Shown here: positions 33,105 through 42,971 of the stretch, one piece after another | Layout of the letters: the number at the start of each line of letters is the position of its first letter | Position numbering within the stretch: position 1 is the stretch's first letter | Notes under the pieces: generated by a model | Told to the model about the DNA's origin: nothing | The model's input: the letters and a program-made list of their open reading frames with translations, nothing else | Database searches by the model: none | IMG/VR virus record: IMGVR_UViG_3300048997_000130 | Coordinates: 1-64,000 of that record | From: a virus | Strand: one strand, 5' to 3' | Length of the DNA stretch: 64,000 nt | Made by a program: the position numbers and the translations under genes

Positions 33105-36100
33105 TTATCTTCTACGATATTTAGGTATACGGCGTTCTTTTGGTGGAAGACCATGTAAATAAGATCGATTCCGCTGGAATTGATGATATCCAACAGACAC
33201 CGGCCGAGTGATTACATTAGTATTAATATCACCCATCAATAAAGCAGATGGATTCTCACGAATATATTCAGCAGCTAAATATGCACTACGTACAAGCGAA
33301 TCTGAAAAATCATCGTGTTTCCCTAACATATCTGGAGCTTCAACTACTAAAATATTCTTTCCGCCGGATGTAGCTTGAAGCTCTAACAATTCTCGAATAT
33401 GCGGTGAGTGACGAATTTGAATTGATGCTAAAGAGTTGTCGATTTCTGGAAGTGGATAATCATATAAAGCTAGTTGTCGGCTATACATCAACATCTTAGC
33501 AGTCTGATACATGACCGAGCTATCAGATGTTGTGAAATTTTTCATATCAAATTGAATTAAACCGGCTTTATGTAATTTTTGTTCAAATATAATGCCAGCC
33601 CATTGATCAAATAAACCTCTTTGAATATAGAATCGCTTCGAAATAATTACTAACCAGTTAATTATTTCATCTAAATCTAACTTTGATTGATCTTGAAGCG
33701 TTAGAGCATATGGTACTAATGGAGTAGATAAGTGTGGATTAATTTCTTTCCAATTCCGACCTGCATACCACATTTCATGGTAACCAAGTTGAATTTTCCC
33801 ATTATTGATATGAGTCAAAGATATTGAAGTCCCGTCTTTGACCAAAGCAAAATCAAGTCCAGCAAAGAATGGTTCCCGAGGATTCCCACGGATCAAAGGA
33901 CGTAAATCAGCCACACAACAATCCAATAAGTCATGAGCATTTTCGATCCAACCGCGGATACGATCTGAGAATTGAGCGCCATATTCTGTTTCGAATCCAT
34001 TAGGATCCTTGGCAAATTCTATTTCATATTCCATCGGATCAATGGTCGGATTCACTTCCCAAGTAGGGGCTTGAATCATCAACATATTGGACGATGCGAT
34101 ACCATTCGAAAGCGCTAATTCATATAATTTATAGAACAATCCAGCCTTCGGACCAGGCGAAGAAATACAAATCATTCGACCGTCACTGGGTCCAATAGGA
34201 ATGCGCCGATCGTTGGCGTCTTTAGGTGAAAATTGCTTTAAAGAAGGCGACATCGCCTTATACACTTGTTCGTCGGAGCTTTTTCCGTCATTGATGAAAA
34301 AAGCGAATTCGTCAAGAATACAACAAATAACGCCACGACCACGAAGACCTTTGGCGACTGAACTTTTAAATGTCGATGTTATAGTTGCTTTTCGCGCGTC
34401 ATCTTTAAATTTTTCGTTATCATTAGCAGTCCGGAACTTCATATATACTTGCGTATCATGAGTCATGGAACTTTTGAAATAATCTACTTGAGCAACATGG
34501 CTAGACATTTCACCATAAACAATGCTAGCTTGGTCTTTATCATTGGCTATGCAAAATAATCGAATCTCAGATCCAGGGAGCATGCCATAATATGCTTGCG
34601 GACAATAACGACGAAGAAGTTTATATGTTTCATAAGCAGAAATTAATCCAGCCAAAGCGCTGTTATGATTAGTCATACCATTCGCAACAAATGACTCACC
34701 ATTTGGCACTGTCAAATCATAGACTCTGCATTTATCTTGACCAATCGTTACAACGGGATCAAAATAATAATTATTATTTTGAAGTGTCTCAAGTTCTGCA
34801 ATAAGAACTGGGTCTGCAAAATATTCTTTCGCTTTCTGAATTACCCGATGCAGTCTTATGTAACTTATATTTTCTCCTGAACCAGGCTTTGCGACGTTTC
34901 CGCATGTTTCTTTTAACCAAGTTCGTTTCCTATTAGGAACACTTCCGGATTTGTTATTACATGCAATCGGGATAGATTGTATTAACTTGCGTAAACGTTC
35001 TTTTTGAAATGGAATAGCTTCAGTATCAGAATGCCCATTATTACCGTCTTCAATCCCTCGAATCAGTATTTTTCGTTTTCTATCCGTTATAAATCCAATT
35101 TGCTCAGCAAACAACTTCCTCGATTCATATCCAAGGATATGAATGCAATAATAATATCGCTTATATTTCTTATTCCATTTCTGACGGATTCTAGATATGA
35201 TTCCGAAATTCAGAAGGAGTATTTGGATTTCTGTCGCTAAACGAGTAGAAGCCGTACAAGCACTAATAAGCGATCCTGATTTTTCAAGACCTCCGTCTGT
35301 CTCAAAGAATCCTCTTAAAAATGCCGCTACAACAGATTTTGGACTTTTAAAAATCGACCACGGAACATGCTTATTGCTAGGTTTAGATGAATCATATCCA
35401 AGAAGCCTCAAAAGCTTTCTTACAGCTGTGGAATATATAGATATTGACCAAGGAAATTTTGGACATGTGGATGATCGAGATTTCTTCCTGTATATTGTGT
35501 GATGATCAAATTCGCTGTCTAGTAATAATTCGACAAATTCACGAAGTTCTTCGCATCCACCGGTTATTTGAATAGAGCTGGTTCGTCCCCATGTTCCATC
35601 ACCGACCAATAATCCGAGCAATAATCCCCAGCGTTCATTTAAAATATCAGGAAATTGAATATTACGACGATTGCAATATTTATATTTATCAAATGGGATA
35701 TGGGTTGGCAACCACTCAATGGTTGATCCCGATCGTTTATTAAACAGAACCTTGCGGAAAATTATTCCAAATTTGGCACGCAATGTTGCCAGTAATTTTT
35801 GCAGTTCAGGAATCGACATTCCGAGTTGCTTTGCAACCTCAGCTCGAGACATCGTGACTGGATCATCCAATAAACGGAGCCATTCACAAAATTTTTCTTT
35901 ATTAAGTTGTGGCCGGCTCAAGTGTGGAGGTATTAGACATTGTTCATGGAACTGTTGAATTGATAAATAATCTTGAGTCCATAAATCAGTATTCCTGTGA
36001 ATGGCAACAAAATCGCCGGTTTGAATATCTGTTAGATATTTCCAAGTTACCACTCCATCATGACCGAGGACTTTAATTCGATGATTATCAGTCCCTGTAA

Positions 36101-36707
36101 TATTATAACCACAGTAAGTCGTTATTGATTTAACATCACGAACACCATCATTATAAAATTTAGCAGATTTGCTATAATGCTTACGACCTTCTTGGGCTAC
36201 TGTTACGTTCAAATCTTGCCATTCTGGTCCAGCAGGGTCTCCGAGTTCCTGGATTGATATAATACCTTTCTCAGTTAAAACTAAAGTATCACCTTTCACA
36301 CATTTCCCACTTCTCCTACCGATTGCCAAAATCAGTTCGTGGCGTTCTTTTTTATCTTGTTCTTTAATATTGCATCGACCATTATCATACAAATATCTGA
36401 GATACTGGACTTCAGTTAAATCAACAACATCTTTTTTCCGGAAAGTTGATGAAACTCGTATTCTATCAGATGGTTTTTCCGGAAGTATAGTATCCAACTG
36501 AATATTATAATATATTTTAAGAATAAATTTCTGGACTGGATATAGTCCATTAGGTATTAAATTAAATTGATCAATAAATTCAATAATATTTAAGAATTGT
36601 GGATTATATTCATCTTTATCTGGAGTTTTATGTTTTCGCTTCTCATGTAAGAATTTATCAAGTGTTCCAGATAAATCACTTTTATCACGCTTTTCATTAC
36701 TAGGCAT
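33105..36707 (-). CDS. terL: Terminase large subunit with intein
   Basis: A 1200-residue precursor; excising the 547-residue intein (136-682) leaves 653 residues, usual for TerL. The intein divides the Walker A motif: AIGRRSGK before and SALAGL after. Walker B with the catalytic Glu is VICCILDEFAFF. The RNase H-like nuclease domain starts at FFAGLDFALVKDGTS with its first Asp, and later SDSLVRSAYLAAEYI carries a late Asp. TerL translocates DNA into the prohead through the portal and cuts the concatemer. Downstream are two small genes and the portal; upstream is a candidate small subunit. Confidence 0.95.
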   Translation of the reverse strand: MPSNEKRDKSDLSGTLDKFLHEKRKHKTPDKDEYNPQFLNIIEFIDQFNLIPNGLYPVQKFILKIYYNIQLDTILPEKPSDRIRVSSTFRKKDVVDLTEVQYLRYLYDNGRCNIKEQDKKERHELILAIGRRSGKCVKGDTLVLTEKGIISIQELGDPAGPEWQDLNVTVAQEGRKHYSKSAKFYNDGVRDVKSITTYCGYNITGTDNHRIKVLGHDGVVTWKYLTDIQTGDFVAIHRNTDLWTQDYLSIQQFHEQCLIPPHLSRPQLNKEKFCEWLRLLDDPVTMSRAEVAKQLGMSIPELQKLLATLRAKFGIIFRKVLFNKRSGSTIEWLPTHIPFDKYKYCNRRNIQFPDILNERWGLLLGLLVGDGTWGRTSSIQITGGCEELREFVELLLDSEFDHHTIYRKKSRSSTCPKFPWSISIYSTAVRKLLRLLGYDSSKPSNKHVPWSIFKSPKSVVAAFLRGFFETDGGLEKSGSLISACTASTRLATEIQILLLNFGIISRIRQKWNKKYKRYYYCIHILGYESRKLFAEQIGFITDRKRKILIRGIEDGNNGHSDTEAIPFQKERLRKLIQSIPIACNNKSGSVPNRKRTWLKETCGNVAKPGSGENISYIRLHRVIQKAKEYFADPVLIAELETLQNNNYYFDPVVTIGQDKCRVYDLTVPNGESFVANGMTNHNSALAGLISAYETYKLLRRYCPQAYYGMLPGSEIRLFCIANDKDQASIVYGEMSSHVAQVDYFKSSMTHDTQVYMKFRTANDNEKFKDDARKATITSTFKSSVAKGLRGRGVICCILDEFAFFINDGKSSDEQVYKAMSPSLKQFSPKDANDRRIPIGPSDGRMICISSPGPKAGLFYKLYELALSNGIASSNMLMIQAPTWEVNPTIDPMEYEIEFAKDPNGFETEYGAQFSDRIRGWIENAHDLLDCCVADLRPLIRGNPREPFFAGLDFALVKDGTSISLTHINNGKIQLGYHEMWYAGRNWKEINPHLSTPLVPYALTLQDQSKLDLDEIINWLVIISKRFYIQRGLFDQWAGIIFEQKLHKAGLIQFDMKNFTTSDSSVMYQTAKMLMYSRQLALYDYPLPEIDNSLASIQIRHSPHIRELLELQATSGGKNILVVEAPDMLGKHDDFSDSLVRSAYLAAEYIRENPSALLMGDINTNVITRPVSVGYHQFQRNRSYLHGLPPKERRIPKYRRR
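34662..36302 (-). other. TerL intein (547 aa)
   Basis: Begins CVKGDTLVLTEKGIISIQEL, has GTDNHRIKVL (block B), a helix-turn-helix-like insert (VAKQLGMSIPELQKLLATL), LAGLIDADG motifs GLLLGLLVGDGTW and FLRGFFETDGGL, and ends VYDLTVPNGESFVANGM, then NHN, with Ser as +1 residue. It interrupts the ATP-binding P-loop, a site where only precise loss is tolerated. Confidence 0.94.
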
Positions 36708-36779
36708 TAGAATTAATATTGTTCAAGAGGCCGTGCCGATAATGTAAAATTGAAATATAATACCAAAAGATCTAATTGT

Positions 36780-37394
36780 TTAAGTATCAATCCCAGCCAT
36801 ATCCATTTTTTTCTCCCAATCCACCATATCTTTCTTCATTTGTTGGAAAACAATATCAATTATACGTGGTTCAATACCGACTTTTTCCATAGAATTATGG
36901 AAAAAATCTAACCACACTTTAAAAACTGCTTGAAAACGCTCAGATTTGAGATCCAAACGTTCATTCAAAGCGACTTCTTTGCGTTTTAGAAGAAGATCAG
37001 CAAGGCTTTTTAATGAATGCGTACGGCTAATAGTGTAGTTAGCCGTATTTTTCCCTTCTTTAGTAGCTTTCCGGCGCTCAAATTTAAGATGAGCGAGTTC
37101 TTCGGAAATTTCAAGAAGAATAACATCAATAATATCTATAGTACTAGCTTTATTAGAAACCGCCTTAACTAATTCTTGATTCTGAACATATCTCGTACGC
37201 TCTTGGATTTCTCTATCAATTTGTACAGGATCAAGTATATCAGTAGTTGGAACCTCCCCAGCAGCCCCGACTATATAATTGGCTTCAATATCCGGTAGAT
37301 CTTTTGGATCTATTCGTTTTCCTTGACGAATAAAAACGATTTTATCATTTGGATCGTTTTTATTATCATTCCCGTCTCCGGGTCCATCGCCCAT
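36780..37394 (-). CDS. Candidate small terminase subunit (204 aa)
   Basis: The N-terminus is Gly/Asp/Asn-rich, and from about residue 65 the protein is helical (LVKAVSNKASTIDIIDVILL, HSLKSLADLLLKRKEVAL). The block LKSERFQAVFKVWLDFF is followed by an amphipathic end. The gene sits directly upstream of terL on the same strand, the usual place of terS, and the size fits. There is no visible helix-turn-helix. The call rests on position, size and helical content and could be wrong. Confidence 0.45.
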   Translation of the reverse strand: MGDGPGDGNDNKNDPNDKIVFIRQGKRIDPKDLPDIEANYIVGAAGEVPTTDILDPVQIDREIQERTRYVQNQELVKAVSNKASTIDIIDVILLEISEELAHLKFERRKATKEGKNTANYTISRTHSLKSLADLLLKRKEVALNERLDLKSERFQAVFKVWLDFFHNSMEKVGIEPRIIDIVFQQMKKDMVDWEKKMDMAGIDT

Positions 37395-37414
37395 AAATGA
37401 CTATACCTATAACA

Positions 37415-39361
37415 TCATTCATCAATTATCTTGATTGGCAATTGAATATCCAGCATTGTTCTTCTTGGATTAATTTCTACAACCATTTCAGAAGCTAATT
37501 CATATTTTTCAACTGGATTTTCCACAGGCAAATTAACAAGCACCGGCAATTTCCGGCGTTCATTAGCTTCTGCACGGATGGAATCCGGGATTTGTCTAAT
37601 CATAGATTTGGCATATTTAGAACACCAACTCGGATGAGTTTGATATACACATCCAGTACAAGATGAACCTGCTAAAATATGTTCCGGTAGACTCCGTTTT
37701 AACTGAGATGCTCCAACAGAACATCCTTTCCCATAATCCGAATAAACAGTTGGATCAATAAAATAATGACCTTGGATTCCATCGTCCATGGCTAATTGTG
37801 ACACAATAGTAGATGGAATCTTGGCTAAATCTACAGCAGCATATCGGCTTAAAATAGAATATTGTAGTTGAGACCCGGATAGTCCGTTATTCATCATCTT
37901 GGAAATAGAAATACGAACTTCTTCGGGATTAATAAAAGTACTTCGAACTTTGTCATGGACATCACCATGGTGGAATGATAACTTAGGGGCGATTTGCACA
38001 TGAACAGGTTGAACAACTTCTGGCGGAATATATAAATTAACTTGAGATATTAAATTAGGCCAATCCGAATATTGTTGATTAGCCACATTAAGAAGTATAT
38101 TATGTGTTTGTTCCAAAGTCAGACGATTAGATTCTAGAGCTCTTCCGCAAGCTTGACGTAAATTATCGATCGTCAATTCAGGGCGTTTGGAGACCACTGG
38201 AGCGAACATTTGCAGTCGTGCTGCTCCATCAATATCAGTCGCCGCAACACGATATAGAAGAAAATCAAATCTATGATCGGAATTGGCTTGTAAATATTTA
38301 AATGATTGCTGGACTCCGCCGATAGCATCAACATCTAAATAAGTATGACCAATAAGCCCGTATTCCTTAGCGAGTTTACGAACTTCAGAGTCTGAAGATG
38401 CTCGAATAGAATTGGGATCGACATTCCCTTGTATCATCTTGCGTGCAGCAATCAAATACATTGCGCTTGGCATGGCCTCAGCATCAATACTGGCCATGCG
38501 ACGATCCCAAAATGACTGAATATCGGATTGTGAGATTGTCGGAACAGGCTTCTGAGCTTGCTGAATAATCGATTTGGAATTTTCAATATAAGCCCGTCTA
38601 ATTGGACGCTGGAAAGCCACTTGTAAATGGCGTTTAATATCTGAAGATGACGAATGGCGTGTGAAACAAGCAATATCTTCTTCAGATAGTCGAGATGATT
38701 CATTCAAATGTACAGAATATTGTGCCGCTAATTTAGCATCATATGGCACGTCAGCTGTTAGTCGTTTCTTGAATGAAGAACAAATCCCGTGGTTATTATG
38801 GACGCAACCGATACATTCCGATTTCGCTAAAACATAAGTGGCTTGTCCAGCAAATTTATGGACTATAGTCCGATGATCACCATCTTGAGCACATCGGGGA
38901 AAATGTGCTGAATTAATATATATGTTACCCAATAATCCACGTTCAGCGATTATGGCGTTAGCATCTTGCGCAGCTGATAGAAGCTGTTCAGGTCCAAATT
39001 CCGATTGTAATCGGACGGCAATATCCTTATCAGACAATCCTATTATAATATAAGTGGCTAAGCGATTGGCAACAGAAGCGACAGAACGGATAGGAGGATT
39101 AGTGTCGAGCGGATTGGAATTTACGACAGTGTGCGGACGCAAAGGTATGATGGACGGGACTTTATCATCTTTCCCATCCCATTGCAAAGCTTCTTGGAGC
39201 TCCGGGATACAATCCAAATTCTGTTTAGGAAGAGCTTCCATACGTCGATATTCTTCCATATCGACGGACAACCAAGAATGATCAGCTACTCCTTGATTAT
39301 GGAATAATTCCGATACATCTCCAAGACCTTCATTAGACATATCTAAAGGCTTTTTAGCCAT
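37415..39361 (-). CDS. Protein with three internal repeats and Cys clusters (648 aa)
   Basis: The ATG at 39361 lies behind GGAGGAG and overlaps the preceding stop. Three related blocks recur: ERGLLGNIYINSAHF, EYGLIGHTYLDVDAI and DDGIQGHYFIDPTVY. The first and third continue into a Cys motif (LAKSECIGCVHNNHGICS and LAGSSCTGCVYQTHPSWCS), giving C-x2-C-x6-7-C; the middle copy has lost its Cys. Such clusters could bind zinc or an iron-sulfur centre. The repeats are separated by helical linkers. No family recognised. Position upstream of the terminase pair suggests packaging or virion, but that is a guess. Confidence 0.7.
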   Translation of the reverse strand: MAKKPLDMSNEGLGDVSELFHNQGVADHSWLSVDMEEYRRMEALPKQNLDCIPELQEALQWDGKDDKVPSIIPLRPHTVVNSNPLDTNPPIRSVASVANRLATYIIIGLSDKDIAVRLQSEFGPEQLLSAAQDANAIIAERGLLGNIYINSAHFPRCAQDGDHRTIVHKFAGQATYVLAKSECIGCVHNNHGICSSFKKRLTADVPYDAKLAAQYSVHLNESSRLSEEDIACFTRHSSSSDIKRHLQVAFQRPIRRAYIENSKSIIQQAQKPVPTISQSDIQSFWDRRMASIDAEAMPSAMYLIAARKMIQGNVDPNSIRASSDSEVRKLAKEYGLIGHTYLDVDAIGGVQQSFKYLQANSDHRFDFLLYRVAATDIDGAARLQMFAPVVSKRPELTIDNLRQACGRALESNRLTLEQTHNILLNVANQQYSDWPNLISQVNLYIPPEVVQPVHVQIAPKLSFHHGDVHDKVRSTFINPEEVRISISKMMNNGLSGSQLQYSILSRYAAVDLAKIPSTIVSQLAMDDGIQGHYFIDPTVYSDYGKGCSVGASQLKRSLPEHILAGSSCTGCVYQTHPSWCSKYAKSMIRQIPDSIRAEANERRKLPVLVNLPVENPVEKYELASEMVVEINPRRTMLDIQLPIKIIDE

Positions 39362-40433
39362 TCCGCTCCTCCAATGCACTCAAACCAACAAGAACAGTCA
39401 CAGTGTCGGTAGCGCATTTCCTAAGCTGTCTAGCTATAACAGGATCATGAGCGTGTTCGATCATGGCTTCAACCAATTTATCATGAACATATGAAATGCG
39501 ACGAATAGTATTAGAAGCGGTCTTAGCAATTGGAAATATATCCATGACATCAGGAATAACGATATCATATTGATGCTTCATACATCGAATAATATCAGAT
39601 GCCAAATATTGAGGTTCATTACGTTCTTGCAAAAATGCCAGAACGTGGCGTCTAACCAAATTCTTTCGACCAAATTCCTTAAGGAATTGTTGGGTTAGGT
39701 TTTCCACCAAAGAGATATTTGTGGCAATTTTATTCATAATACTACCTGAAGACGCGTAACCAAAAGGCTGAAGATGCCAAACTTCTGGAAGAATAGGATT
39801 TTCATCTAAAAAATCAGCTTCTTCAGTGAATTGATCACTAGGAAATCCAAATGGTACAGCTAAATCTTCAACTACATATCCTGAATCAGAGTTCCCCAAC
39901 GCTCCTAAAAAATTATCCATGTAATTATCATTGAATTCCGGAGTAGGCAGTGATTCGACTTCAGGTATAAATGAATCGCTATCTTGTGTTGCATATACAC
40001 CAGAATCTTCATCTGCCCAAATATCAGATGTATTACCAATAATCATTTCGTCATAATAATCGGATCGTGATACCGGATCAGTATCATCATTTGGCAATTT
40101 CGCATTAGATATCTGAATATCTGAAGGTGGAGAAGCTAATCCATCATAAATTAGATCACTGGGTTGAGGTCCTCGAGCTGGTCTAGATATATCGCCAGGA
40201 AGCATGCCGCTAGCATGTTTAGGGCCTTGAGACAAATCTTGCGGATATCCAAGATATAGTTCAGGTTCAAAGCCCTCTACTCCATTAGTCCCGGGCAATG
40301 ATTGACCTGTTGGTTCGCGAGATTCGTCATCTTCTCCATGCAATGATGAATCTGATAGAGAGTCGTAAGTCCCTATCCCGAAAGTATCTACTGCCTTAGT
40401 GGCAGCCGAATCAGTCGGCAGAGAACTCGCCAT
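39354..40433 (-). CDS. Hypothetical protein, acidic N-terminus (359 aa)
   Basis: Not recognised. The first 230 residues are acidic, Ser/Pro-rich and probably disordered. The C-terminal 120 residues are helical (LVENLTQQFLKEFGRKNLVR, VHDKLVEAMIEHAHDPVIAR). It overlaps the next gene by 8 bases at its end and the previous one by 23 bases at its start, so it is part of a tightly coupled run. The layout resembles the neighbour at 40411, so the two may be distantly related or work together. Confidence 0.62.
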   Translation of the reverse strand: MASSLPTDSAATKAVDTFGIGTYDSLSDSSLHGEDDESREPTGQSLPGTNGVEGFEPELYLGYPQDLSQGPKHASGMLPGDISRPARGPQPSDLIYDGLASPPSDIQISNAKLPNDDTDPVSRSDYYDEMIIGNTSDIWADEDSGVYATQDSDSFIPEVESLPTPEFNDNYMDNFLGALGNSDSGYVVEDLAVPFGFPSDQFTEEADFLDENPILPEVWHLQPFGYASSGSIMNKIATNISLVENLTQQFLKEFGRKNLVRRHVLAFLQERNEPQYLASDIIRCMKHQYDIVIPDVMDIFPIAKTASNTIRRISYVHDKLVEAMIEHAHDPVIARQLRKCATDTVTVLVGLSALEERNG

Positions 40434-41706
40434 GTTTATCTTGCCTTAATTCCCATAATGGATCAGTAGGAGGGCGAATTAATTTAGAATGTGGAGAAAA
40501 CGGTGGATCTGGAGCGTCGTTAGCGCGCATCCATAATACGTCATCTTCTGTTACATTGAGATCGTAATATGGCATCATTTTCTCATTACGAGATCCTGGA
40601 AGCCAAGAATATGATATTCTTGTATCAGCAAGCTGCATGGCGAAGCTTCCGAATCCGGTCACTCCATCAGCCGCTTCGTCTTCATAAATCCTGTCTAATT
40701 GAGAAAATCCTTCTCCAAGAGGATCATCTGATGGACGTTCATCTAATTCTGTAGAATATCCAAATTCTTCCGGAGATTCTCCAGGGCCAATATGCATAAC
40801 TCTCGGCCCTGGCAATGTCGATGGATCCACCGATGAATCTGCAAAACGAATATCCACCGATGAATATCTACGATGAATATCATGGAGTACCGATTGAATG
40901 GCTCCGGAATAATTTCCTTGATGGCGTTCGCCAGTAGTATCCATAAGCATCTCTACTGCTGAACACGCTTCTCCTTGAGGACCATCATCATCTGGTAATT
41001 TAGAACCTGGCTCATCGGGATCAATTACAGGTTCTTGCGATGACGAAGTCTGGGACTGGCCAGGACTAGTGTCTTCTTCTCCATCCCAACCCCAGTCATC
41101 AATAGCTTCTTCATCTCCAGCGTCTTCCTCATCCGAGTCAAATGGATTGAAATCATCTGGCGAAGGATTAGCGGTTTCTAAATCAAATTCACTTGGATCT
41201 TGAGGTACTTCAGTCTCATAAGATTGAGTTACAAAATCCTCAGGATGGGATTTAACATCTACTGCTTGTTCAATAATATCTGATGTTATTGAATCATCTT
41301 CAATAGCAGAATGCCAATGATCAGCATTAACTTCATCATGCAAAGTATCAGCAAAAGCTGACATAACTTCTACAGCTTGACTGAGTTGAGATCGAAGATC
41401 TTTAACTTTTTGAATATAACCTTTTCCTCCGAGAAGCCCATCAGGACTAAATTCAGAAGAATTCATTTTGGAGAACAGTCGTAATGCAGCTATTCCATAA
41501 CTATGGGCTCGTTCAATAGCCCATAATGTCTTGGCTAAATTCCGATGTACATCTGGATTCCATTTAAATCCTTGAACACGAATATCACGTCGTAACGGAC
41601 CTTGGTCTTTCTGGAATTGAATAACTCCAGCGGTCCGGAATTTAGTATTACACTGCAGTCCAACAATTTGTGCAGCGATTTTATTTAAATCATGATTTCG
41701 CATCAT
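40411..41706 (-). CDS. Hypothetical acidic protein (431 aa)
   Basis: Not recognised. The first 140 residues are helical (NLAKTLWAIERAHSYGIAAL). The middle is a long disordered acidic tract (SDEEDAGDEEAIDDWGWDGE), and the C-terminus is again ordered with several Trp residues. The start ATG overlaps the stop of the 88-aa gene (ATGA). Acidic low-complexity proteins of this sort occur in phage heads and as scaffolds, but no assignment can be made. Confidence 0.62.
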   Translation of the reverse strand: MMRNHDLNKIAAQIVGLQCNTKFRTAGVIQFQKDQGPLRRDIRVQGFKWNPDVHRNLAKTLWAIERAHSYGIAALRLFSKMNSSEFSPDGLLGGKGYIQKVKDLRSQLSQAVEVMSAFADTLHDEVNADHWHSAIEDDSITSDIIEQAVDVKSHPEDFVTQSYETEVPQDPSEFDLETANPSPDDFNPFDSDEEDAGDEEAIDDWGWDGEEDTSPGQSQTSSSQEPVIDPDEPGSKLPDDDGPQGEACSAVEMLMDTTGERHQGNYSGAIQSVLHDIHRRYSSVDIRFADSSVDPSTLPGPRVMHIGPGESPEEFGYSTELDERPSDDPLGEGFSQLDRIYEDEAADGVTGFGSFAMQLADTRISYSWLPGSRNEKMMPYYDLNVTEDDVLWMRANDAPDPPFSPHSKLIRPPTDPLWELRQDKHGEFSAD

Positions 41707-41969
41707 GTTTCCTTTATTGGACCCTCATCATCACTTACCAAGCGTTCAATAAAATATCCACTTTCATCTTGCCCTAAATGCCAAAAATCATTTTGAGAAA
41801 GACGAACTAATTTATCATCAGCAACAAATCGGAATCCAGAAAGTTGGGAAACTGAACCCACTCGGACTTTCCCCATAGTTGCAGTTCGTAATGATTTTTT
41901 GGATGGCTCAAAAAAATCATCAATAGAACTGGATGAAAATCGGAAATCTTCGATTTTGAGGGTACTCAT
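41703..41969 (-). CDS. Small hypothetical protein (88 aa)
   Basis: Not recognised. The ATG at 41969 (MSTLKIEDFRFSSSSIDDFF) lies behind AAGGA; the frame open from 42005 uses a TTG. The second half has strand-like segments (KVRVGSVSQLSGFRFVADDK). Coupled to the gene at 40411 and preceded by the BACON-like protein gene. Confidence 0.58.
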   Translation of the reverse strand: MSTLKIEDFRFSSSSIDDFFEPSKKSLRTATMGKVRVGSVSQLSGFRFVADDKLVRLSQNDFWHLGQDESGYFIERLVSDDEGPIKET

Positions 41970-42016
41970 GTATCTGAATCCTTCTTCGGATACATGAGAC
42001 AACAAGTTTAATGCTA

Positions 42017-42922
42017 TCAGACTAATACATTCAATTCTACTTGAATATCTACAAAACCATTGGAAGCTGTTGGAGAACTAACTCGAACAGAGTCTTTATA
42101 TAGGCCGGGAGTAGAAGGAATGCCAGAAGGATTAATACTGAATACAGCATCACCAGACTCGCTAGAAACCAACGGGCCTCCATTAACTGGTGAAACGGTA
42201 AGCCAGGGGGATGTATTATGCACTTTAGAAGCCAGCCAATTTAAAATGGAATTGGCGGGTCCAGCATTTTGAATACTAACTGTTGCTGGACTAGAACCAG
42301 AAGAAGTAGACAAGAAGTAGACAAGATTCACAAGTGGAGGTGATATCGCTATTATAGGACGAGGGAGAACGTTAATAATGAAATCCAGAGAAATCTGCGT
42401 AGCAGGAATACGATTATCTTGCAAATGAACCGTTCCTAAATATGGAGAATCCGATTCAAATAACGAAGCAGTTAATAATGTGACGTTAAAATAATCAGAT
42501 TGATTTTTACCGAGTCCAGGAATGGAAACTGGACTGGAACGTAGCCAAGGTACGCTAGGTGTTGAAATCACAGTCAAAAATGAACCAAAAGCACCGGCAT
42601 TAAATATGCCAATATTAGCAACGGATTTATTGGAGTCGCCTTCAACAATAGTTATATTGTAAGCATTGATACTAGGATCAATCAAAGCTACCAAGGGAGA
42701 TAATTGCTGTTGAATCTCAGATAGAGATTCTGCCATGGACGTAATTATATCTCCCGGAATAGGAATGGCAGTTTGAATCAGAGGACCATAAGGAGTGTTG
42801 ATGTCAGTCAATTCATACAATTGACCACCACCTTGAATATTATTGGCACGAATGGCCCAACGCCATATTCCTCCAATAGAAGTCTTCTGGAAAATAAAAC
42901 CGCCACCTTGAACAATGTTCAT
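42017..42922 (-). CDS. Virion protein with BACON-like Ig domains (301 aa)
   Basis: The N-terminal 85 residues are Gly-rich (MNIVQGGGFIF, NIQGGGQLYEL) with a helix. Two beta-sandwich units follow, about residues 86-195 and 200-301. The second has the classic BACON-type layout: SPWLTVSPVNGG, then a Pro/Gly-rich turn, GLYKDSVRVSSPTASNG and a final VDIQVELNV strand. The first has PWLRSSPVSIPG and VHLQDNRIPATQISLDFIINV in matching places. Such domains bind glycans or proteins and are common on phage surfaces. It is the outermost gene of the head-region run. The domain call is from appearance only. Confidence 0.6.
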   Translation of the reverse strand: MNIVQGGGFIFQKTSIGGIWRWAIRANNIQGGGQLYELTDINTPYGPLIQTAIPIPGDIITSMAESLSEIQQQLSPLVALIDPSINAYNITIVEGDSNKSVANIGIFNAGAFGSFLTVISTPSVPWLRSSPVSIPGLGKNQSDYFNVTLLTASLFESDSPYLGTVHLQDNRIPATQISLDFIINVLPRPIIAISPPLVNLVYFLSTSSGSSPATVSIQNAGPANSILNWLASKVHNTSPWLTVSPVNGGPLVSSESGDAVFSINPSGIPSTPGLYKDSVRVSSPTASNGFVDIQVELNVLV

Positions 42923-42971
42923 ATATCAACCTGTTTGAAAAGAAGGCGATAGAATAAAAGAGATATTAACC

